Made by a program: the position numbers and the translations under genes
NCBI GenBank assembly: GCA_021802375.1
Contig: JAKAAL010000063.1
Location: forward strand, 1 to 11,324
Direction of reading: 5' to 3'
Length of the DNA: 11,324 nucleotides
Source of the DNA: Bacillota bacterium
GTDB lineage: Bacteria; Bacillota_E; Sulfobacillia; Sulfobacillales; Sulfobacillaceae
Shown: piece after piece, positions 6,347 through 11,324 of the stretch
Layout of the letters: each line of letters opens with the position of its first letter
Position numbering within the stretch: the stretch's first letter is position 1
The notes under the pieces: model-generated
What the model was told of the DNA's origin: nothing
Databases searched by the model: none
What the model saw: the letters and a program-made list of their open reading frames with translations, nothing else

Positions 6347-7658
6347 TGCCGCGTACGTGTGGACCGAAGAAGGCCTTAGACCAGACTGGTCGGTCGTGGT
6401 CGATGAGCAAAGCGCGCAGATTGTCGCAGTCGCGCCACGCCAGGAAACCCGGGCCCGCTACCCCGACGCGGCCGAGACCGACTGGCGAGAGTGCGCGCTA
6501 CTGCCGGGCACGGTCAATGTTCACGCTCACGCCTTTCAACATTTAGCTCGAGGACGTGGCGTCGATCAGCCCTTTTTGCAGTGGCGTGACCAAGCCCTAT
6601 ATCACATTACGCCCCATCTTGATGCGCACTCGCTGTATCTTGCCAGCAAGCTGGCGTTTGTCGAAATGCTGCGCGCCGGTATTACGACGGTAGCCGAATT
6701 CTTTTACGTTCACGGCGATAGTCTTGACAACGACCGAGCCGTGATCCAAGCAGCCCGCGACAGCGGCATTCGGTTGGCTTTTGCCCGCGCCTTTTATGAT
6801 TGGCAAGGCGCTCCGGGTCCCTATCGGGAAACCATTGATGAGGCCATCAGGCGCACTCAAACACTCGCGCAAGAAGTCGCCGGCGACCCGCGGATATCGT
6901 TGCAGGTGGCGCCACATAGCCTACATGGCGCTTCGGATGATATGATTCGCCAAGCCTATGCGCTATCCCGCGATCTCAATGTTCCCTGCCACATCCACGT
7001 AGCCGAAGAACAATTTGAAGTGGACGAAGTCCGAGCCCGTACTGGCCGCACCCCGGTGGAGCATTTACGCCGTCTCGAGGTATTGGGACCCCACACCATC
7101 GCCGTGCACCTCGTCTGGATCACTCCCGGCGACATCGAGATCCTAGCCCAAACCCGCACTCAATGGGCCTATTGCCCGTCCAGCAACCTGTTTTTAGCCG
7201 ACGGCATCGCCCCATTGCCGCAGCTCGTGGGTCATGGCATCACCGCCGGACTGGGCACGGACGGTGGATGCAGCAACAATCGCTCAAGCATCTTTGAAGA
7301 GATGCGCATGGCTGCCTTAGTGCACAAAGGGTATCAACGCGACGCCACCGTGGTCAACTGGCCGACGGTGCTCGAAATGGGTACCAGTCAGGGTGCTCAA
7401 CTCTTAACTGTGCCGGCCGGCATCATCGCCCCAGGTCACTTGGCTGATTTCATCGGCATCAATCTCTCTGACCCCTCTTTAATTCCCTGGACCCCTGACA
7501 CCTTGCTGGCCAATGTTGTGTACTCAATGCAACCTAGTGCCGTGCAAGAAGTTGTTGTCGACGGTCGTCCCGTGGTGCGGGATAGGGCATGGCAGTCAGG
7601 TGACCAGGCCGCATTAATCCAAGATGTACAAACACTCGTGCACACGTGGCAGGCTTAA
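6330..7658 (+). CDS. hutF: HutF-like formimidoylglutamate deiminase (amidohydrolase superfamily)
   Basis: This is a metal-dependent hydrolase of 442 aa, expected to replace the imino nitrogen of N-formimidoyl-glutamate (or a substituted form) with oxygen, giving N-formyl-glutamate. HutF-like marks are PGTVNVHAHAFQ (59-70, metal ligands H65 and H67), W85-R86 in a QWRDQALY context, FFYVHGD (124-130), APHSL (194-198) and HIHVAEE (221-227, ligand H223 with acid E226). H260 and the metal-binding D311 complete the site. The region around D311 is unlike HutF, where I recall GSDS. Here it is GTDGGCSNN with FEEMR, and CPSSN (282-286) replaces CPTTE. Both resemble the wider COG0402 deaminase group (for example adenosylhomocysteine deaminases). 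The exact substrate is therefore less certain than the family. It overlaps the M20 gene by 17 bp and lies 40 bp before the urocanase gene. Confidence 0.75.
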   Translation: MQRRYNAAYVWTEEGLRPDWSVVVDEQSAQIVAVAPRQETRARYPDAAETDWRECALLPGTVNVHAHAFQHLARGRGVDQPFLQWRDQALYHITPHLDAHSLYLASKLAFVEMLRAGITTVAEFFYVHGDSLDNDRAVIQAARDSGIRLAFARAFYDWQGAPGPYRETIDEAIRRTQTLAQEVAGDPRISLQVAPHSLHGASDDMIRQAYALSRDLNVPCHIHVAEEQFEVDEVRARTGRTPVEHLRRLEVLGPHTIAVHLVWITPGDIEILAQTRTQWAYCPSSNLFLADGIAPLPQLVGHGITAGLGTDGGCSNNRSSIFEEMRMAALVHKGYQRDATVVNWPTVLEMGTSQGAQLLTVPAGIIAPGHLADFIGINLSDPSLIPWTPDTLLANVVYSMQPSAVQEVVVDGRPVVRDRAWQSGDQAALIQDVQTLVHTWQA

Positions 7659-7698
7659 AACAGCAACGGTTAACATTTGAAGGTAGGAGGGTTACCAC

Positions 7699-9390
7699 AT
7701 GAACTGGTTTCAGCACGACCATATTGAAGCGCCTCGCGGTGCCACCCTTCATTGCCGGGGATGGGGGCAAGAAGGAGCGCTGCGCATGTTGATGAATAAT
7801 TTGGACCCGAAAGTCGGTGAAAACCCCGCGCAGCTCATCGTCTACGGGGGCCGTGGACGGGCGGCGCGGTCGTGGGAAGCATACGACAAAATCGTTCAAA
7901 CACTGTTGCGCCTAGAAAACGACGAGACACTATTGATTCAATCCGGCAAGCCGGTCGCGGTGTTCCACACCCAGCCGGCCGCGCCCCGGGTATTAATCGC
8001 CAACAGCAATCTCGTCGGAAAGTGGGCCAATCTGGAAGAATTCAACCGCCTCGAAGATTTAGGATTGATTATGTATGGGCAGATGACGGCCGGATCGTGG
8101 ATCTATATCGGCAGTCAAGGCGTCATTCAAGGAACGTTCCAAACTCTGGTGGCACTCGCATCGCAAAATTTTGGCACTGATAACCTCAAGGGCCATCTAT
8201 ATGTGTCGGCTGGCTTAGGCGGAATGGGCGGAGCGCAGCCCTTGGCCGCCAAAATGTTAGACGGCGTCGGCCTTTTCAGTGAAGTGAATCCGGAACGCAT
8301 TCAGCGACGCATTGATTCGGGCTACCTCGATCTCAGCTTCACCAGCATACCGCAAGCGGTACGCCGCGCCTTAGACGCCAAGGCCGCCGGCGAACCATGC
8401 ACCATCGGTGTGCAATGCCACGCCAATGAACTCTTAGAATATCTCATCAATGAAAACATTGTGCCTGATGTTCTGTCCGATCAGACCGCCGCGCACGATC
8501 CACTCGTCGGGTATGTCCCCGACGGCTATAGTGTGGCGCAAGCCGAGATCCTGCGCGCCCAAGACCCGGCAGAATACTTAAGGCGCTCGCGCTTGTCTAT
8601 TGCCGACCATGTGCGTCGCCTGCTGGTGTTGCAAAGACGGGGTTCGCTGACGTTTGACTATGGCAACAATATCCGTCGGGAAGCGTGGGACCAAGGGGTA
8701 ACCGACGCCTTTGACATCCCCGGCTACGTGCCCGCCTATCTGCGCGAGTTGTTCAGCGAAGGCAAAGGACCCTTTCGCTGGGCCGCGCTCTCCGGTAGTG
8801 CGCAAGACATCTATCGATTGGATGACTTGGCTCTGACGCTTTTTGGCGATAATCCCCTTTTGCGGCGATGGTTTACACTGGCCCGCCAGTATATTCAGTT
8901 TCAAGGCTTGCCCGCTCGGATTGCTTATATGGGTCAAGGAGAACGCGATGCCTTCGCTTTGAAGGTCAACGAGATGGTTGCAAACGGCGAATTGCAAGCC
9001 CCCATTGTCTTTGGCCGCGATCACCACGACACCGGCTCCGTGGCCTCTCCTTACCGAGAAACGGAAGCTATGCTGGATCAGTCAGACGCGATTGCCGACT
9101 GGCCTATCCTCAACGCCTTATTAAACGTAGCCTCTGGCGCGCACTGGGTCGCCTTCCACCACGGCGGCGGCACCGGCATTGGCTATTCTTTACATTCCGG
9201 CGCCAACACGGTCGCCGACGGCAGCGACGACAGCGCCGAACGATTGCAGCGGGTGTTGTGGAACGATCCCGGCATTGGTGTAGTGCGCCATGCCGACGCT
9301 GGCTATGACAAAGCTCAGCAAACCCTGAAGATTTTTAGCGATCGCTTTGACACCCCGCTGCTGGGTCCCACGCATCCCCCCGCTCGCTAG
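7699..9390 (+). CDS. hutU: Urocanase family protein (HutU-like) with altered active site
   Basis: This is an NAD+-dependent hydratase family member of 563 aa, full length. Urocanase converts urocanate to 4-imidazolone-5-propionate. The scaffold is clear throughout: [11 protein letters not shown] (27-37), YGG at 49-51, [14 protein letters not shown] (128-141), NAD-binding [10 protein letters not shown] (172-181), [25 protein letters not shown] with the substrate-anchoring Arg at 360, and [12 protein letters not shown]. However, the signature FQGLPxRICW has become [10 protein letters not shown] (401-410), so the essential Cys (Cys410 in Pseudomonas putida) is Ala409. Other rigid motifs differ too: C240-H241 where GN is expected, H443/T445 and Y452 in the GRDH segment, H482 and T492 near the HHGGG. 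The ATG has AGGAGG 8 bases upstream. Family membership is certain; use of plain urocanate is doubtful. Confidence 0.9.
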   Translation: MNWFQHDHIEAPRGATLHCRGWGQEGALRMLMNNLDPKVGENPAQLIVYGGRGRAARSWEAYDKIVQTLLRLENDETLLIQSGKPVAVFHTQPAAPRVLIANSNLVGKWANLEEFNRLEDLGLIMYGQMTAGSWIYIGSQGVIQGTFQTLVALASQNFGTDNLKGHLYVSAGLGGMGGAQPLAAKMLDGVGLFSEVNPERIQRRIDSGYLDLSFTSIPQAVRRALDAKAAGEPCTIGVQCHANELLEYLINENIVPDVLSDQTAAHDPLVGYVPDGYSVAQAEILRAQDPAEYLRRSRLSIADHVRRLLVLQRRGSLTFDYGNNIRREAWDQGVTDAFDIPGYVPAYLRELFSEGKGPFRWAALSGSAQDIYRLDDLALTLFGDNPLLRRWFTLARQYIQFQGLPARIAYMGQGERDAFALKVNEMVANGELQAPIVFGRDHHDTGSVASPYRETEAMLDQSDAIADWPILNALLNVASGAHWVAFHHGGGTGIGYSLHSGANTVADGSDDSAERLQRVLWNDPGIGVVRHADAGYDKAQQTLKIFSDRFDTPLLGPTHPPAR

Positions 9391-9407
9391 AAAGGAGAAA
9401 AGAGACT

Positions 9408-10619
9408 ATGCGCACGTCGATCATTCATGGACGCCTGTACCTTGACGCCATCCCGTCCTCGAAACATCTGTGGCAGGTTGAAGACGACGGCGCCGTTATC
9501 ACTGAAGACGACCGCATTGTGGAAGTCGCCCCCACCCGTCAGGTCCTTCAGAGCGGCAACAGTCTCGGGCACGTAATCGACGTCGAAGGACGTGCGGTCG
9601 TGCCAGGCTTTATCGATTGCCACACCCATCTTCCTTTCGCCGGGTGGCGTAGCGATGAGTACGTGGCGCGCTTAATGGGGACGTCTTACGAATCCATATC
9701 GCGCCGCAAAGGGGGCATTGCCCGCTCCAGCGAGCAATGGGCCGAGGCCAGTGATGACCAAATTATGGAGTTTACTGAACAGTTAGCGCGCGAAGCCTTG
9801 GCTTGGGGCACGACCGTGCTTGAAATGAAGTCCGGATACGGTTTGACAGTCGCGCAAGAGCAGCGAGCTCTAGCGATCATCCAGGCGTTGGCGGCGCGAT
9901 TGCCGCAACCGCTAGTGGCAACGGGCCTCTTTTTACACGCCGTCCCACCTCACAGTACCGACGCGCAGTGGTTGTCGCAGGTCAAAACCGAGTTGTTGCC
10001 GCAATCCCTGCACGCAGGTCTAATTTCTGCCGTTGATGCCTTCATCGAGCGCACAGCCTTCAGCCCGCAACAGGTGTTATCGGTATTTACAGATCTTTCC
10101 GGACACGTGCCGATCCGCTTACATACCAACCAGTTTTCGCAGATGGGGGGTATCGATTTAGCGGTGCAGTTGCGGGCCCGCTCGGTGGAGCATGTGGAAT
10201 GCTTATCCCCTAAGGAAATGGATTTGCTGGCAACGCACGGGATTGCCGCCGTGGTGATGCCCGGGGCCGCGTTTTATCGCAGCGCCTACGGATACGCACC
10301 AGCACGGGCGATCCTTGACAAAGGCATCCGCCTCGCCTTAGCCACGGATCTAAATCCCGGATCCAGCCCCGTGGGAAATCTGCCAACGGTCATGGCACTA
10401 GCGGTCAATTTGATGGACATCACGCCCGAGGAGGCTCTAGCCGGGGTCACGCGTGAAGCGGCCTACGTGCTCGGGCTGGAAGGCCACTACGGATCGATCC
10501 GCCCCGGGTTTTTAGGCAATCTGGTCGTGTTGGATTGCCCAGATATTGCCGACATTCCGTACCGCATTGGTCACAATCCTGTAAAAACGGTCATCATACA
10601 CGGCCAACCAGTCCTGTAA
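9408..10619 (+). CDS. hutI: Imidazolonepropionase (HutI family)
   Basis: This is an amidohydrolase-superfamily enzyme of 403 aa that opens the imidazolone ring of 4-imidazolone-5-propionate to give N-formimidoyl-glutamate. Visible residues are HxH H72/H74 (DCHTHLPFAGWR), R81, Y94 (GTSYESI), Y144 (KSGYGL), H177 (LHAVPP), H239 in LHTNQF, H262 (EHVE) and D314-N316 (TDLNPGSSP). These match the metal and substrate positions known for Bacillus subtilis HutI. Q242 stands where B. subtilis has the Glu of HxDE, a substitution I recall in other HutI proteins. KGGI (101-104) replaces the usual GGGI and the following conserved TR is missing, so the substrate pocket entrance may differ. AAAGGAG lies 10 bases before the ATG. 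The gene follows the urocanase gene by 17 bp and is the last full gene of the operon. Confidence 0.88.
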   Translation: MRTSIIHGRLYLDAIPSSKHLWQVEDDGAVITEDDRIVEVAPTRQVLQSGNSLGHVIDVEGRAVVPGFIDCHTHLPFAGWRSDEYVARLMGTSYESISRRKGGIARSSEQWAEASDDQIMEFTEQLAREALAWGTTVLEMKSGYGLTVAQEQRALAIIQALAARLPQPLVATGLFLHAVPPHSTDAQWLSQVKTELLPQSLHAGLISAVDAFIERTAFSPQQVLSVFTDLSGHVPIRLHTNQFSQMGGIDLAVQLRARSVEHVECLSPKEMDLLATHGIAAVVMPGAAFYRSAYGYAPARAILDKGIRLALATDLNPGSSPVGNLPTVMALAVNLMDITPEEALAGVTREAAYVLGLEGHYGSIRPGFLGNLVVLDCPDIADIPYRIGHNPVKTVIIHGQPVL

Positions 10620-10640
10620 CGGATCGCAACCGGTTGAGGC

Positions 10641-10685
10641 AGGAGGAGGTCGATGCCCAGGAGTTCAATCCAACTCCCAGAATAA
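10641..10685 (+). other. Strong ribosome binding site with a 10-codon frame; possible remnant of a lost gene
   Basis: AGGAGGAGGT (10641-10650) is followed after two bases by ATG 10653, then ten codons (MPRSSIQLPE) and TAA at 10683-10685. It begins 21 bp after the hutI stop, exactly where a further operon gene would start. Its end runs into the tail of the convergent gene, whose stop is at 10665. It could be a decayed first part of a missing gene, a tiny peptide, or coincidence within a purine-rich run. Confidence 0.3.
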
Positions 10686-11324
10686 TTGGCCACCCGCGGA
10701 CGGCAGCCACAAAGGCTCTCGTTCCGTATTCTCCAGCGTATATTGCCAGGTTTGAACGACTTGATGAGGGTAGATCGATTCGACTGCCACGCTCCCATCG
10801 GGCGGCGGGTCGTCCACCCATTCGCGCCAAGCATGCCAAAAATGCGGCATCTCCGGTACGACGGCGGGAGATTCCAATTGTCGCAAGGCTCGGTCCAATG
10901 CTTCGATCGGTGTACATCTCGCAAAATCCGGCCAGGTTTTTAGGGTTGGGGTCGCCGCCCACACCCAAAGGGCTGCATTGGGCCGAATCGGATGATGGAG
11001 AAAGGTCTGAAATTCCCTAAAGATTATGTCGTCTCGCGTCCTTTCCAAAACGACCGCCAGACCCCACGGATCCCACTGGGGTCCCCCGTGTTGGAGCCAC
11101 ACCTGCTGTACCAGGGGCCAGTCCCGCGAGGCCAGAACGGTCTCAAGTTGCCGATGCCATCCGACCACGGCCCGCACAGCCTCCCAGGTGCCATGGTGGC
11201 GCCAGTCCCGCGGAGTCTCCGGAGAGTTCAGCGCCGATTCCATCACATCCATCCCGGCCCGAGCGGAGTACTCGGGATGACGAATCCGTTGTGCCAAAAT
11301 TTCTGCGAAAGACAAGGACCATTC
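10665..11324 (-). CDS. Trp-rich protein of unknown function, 5' end beyond the window
   Basis: I do not recognise this protein. At least 219 codons are open on the minus strand up to the right edge. A TTG at 11315 could serve as a start, but the frame continues (Glu-Trp-Ser) to the last base without a ribosome binding site, so the gene is probably partial. The product looks soluble: no signal peptide in the visible part and no membrane segments. It is unusually rich in Trp, about 16 residues, including paired spots such as QWDPW, LWVWA and FWHAW. The mix of helices with scattered Trp and charged residues could suggest a helical repeat or binding protein, but this is a guess. It is convergent with the hut-like operon, with 45 bp between stops and no clear T-tailed terminator, so it is probably unrelated to the pathway. 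Confidence 0.6.
   Translation of the reverse strand, partial: EWSLSFAEILAQRIRHPEYSARAGMDVMESALNSPETPRDWRHHGTWEAVRAVVGWHRQLETVLASRDWPLVQQVWLQHGGPQWDPWGLAVVLERTRDDIIFREFQTFLHHPIRPNAALWVWAATPTLKTWPDFARCTPIEALDRALRQLESPAVVPEMPHFWHAWREWVDDPPPDGSVAVESIYPHQVVQTWQYTLENTEREPLWLPSAGGQLFWELD

Noticed and set aside
10627..10677. Possible terminators after hutI: palindrome CAACCGGTTG (10627-10636) and repeat GGAGTT/AACTCC (10660-10677)
   Set aside because: Arms are short and neither is followed by a T-tract on either strand, so I do not call a terminator.
10535..11020. 161-codon plus-strand frame over the hutI end and the convergent gene
   Set aside because: It overlaps hutI out of frame and runs antisense to the longer Trp-rich frame; composition looks like a shadow.
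1..11324. CRISPR arrays, tRNA or rRNA genes, insertion sequences, phage genes
   Set aside because: No regularly spaced repeats, no cloverleaf-like or rRNA-like segments and no transposase or integrase frames were seen on either strand.

Overview
The window reads as a bacterial chromosome segment, probably Bacillota-like. Strong AGGAGG-type ribosome binding sites precede most genes, GTG starts occur, GC content looks moderate, and the solute-binding lipoprotein has a Gram-positive style lipobox. I cannot name the species. Sulfobacillus-like lineages are only a guess from the overall feel of the proteins.

Layout. Positions 1-250 hold no gene. On the minus strand, three genes (3671 down to 251) encode a peptide/nickel-type ABC importer: a lipoprotein binding protein followed by two permeases. 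No ATPase gene is in the window. A 472-bp divergent intergenic region (3672-4143) carries a good minus-strand promoter, a structured leader and a striking 30-bp dyad. On the plus strand, five genes run together from 4144 to 10619: an RpiR/SIS regulator, an M20 amidohydrolase of the carbamoylase/allantoate-hydrolase type, a HutF-like formimidoylglutamate deiminase, a urocanase (HutU family) and an imidazolonepropionase (HutI family). A convergent, Trp-rich gene of unknown function enters from the right edge (10665-11324, minus).

How it fits together. The plus-strand enzymes form a lower histidine-degradation type pathway: urocanate-like acid -> imidazolonepropionate-like -> formimidoylglutamate-like -> N-acyl glutamate -> glutamate. 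The importer is transcribed divergently from the same control region and may bring in the substrate. Two standard parts are missing from the window: histidine ammonia-lyase (HutH) and classical N-formylglutamate deformylase (HutG). The M20 enzyme sits where HutG would be needed.

The most interesting point is that the urocanase keeps the family scaffold but has lost the signature active-site cysteine (Ala409 in place of Cys). It has further substitutions in several otherwise rigid motifs. Together with a hybrid HutF-like enzyme, a divergent HutI and the absence of HutH, this suggests a hut-like cluster that handles a modified urocanate (thio- or N-methyl-urocanate are candidates) rather than plain histidine. 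A second new-looking item is the dyad at 3989-4018, which reappears with the same symmetry centre and 19/30 identity at 5031-5060, just before the catabolic genes. These look like operators for the RpiR-type regulator.
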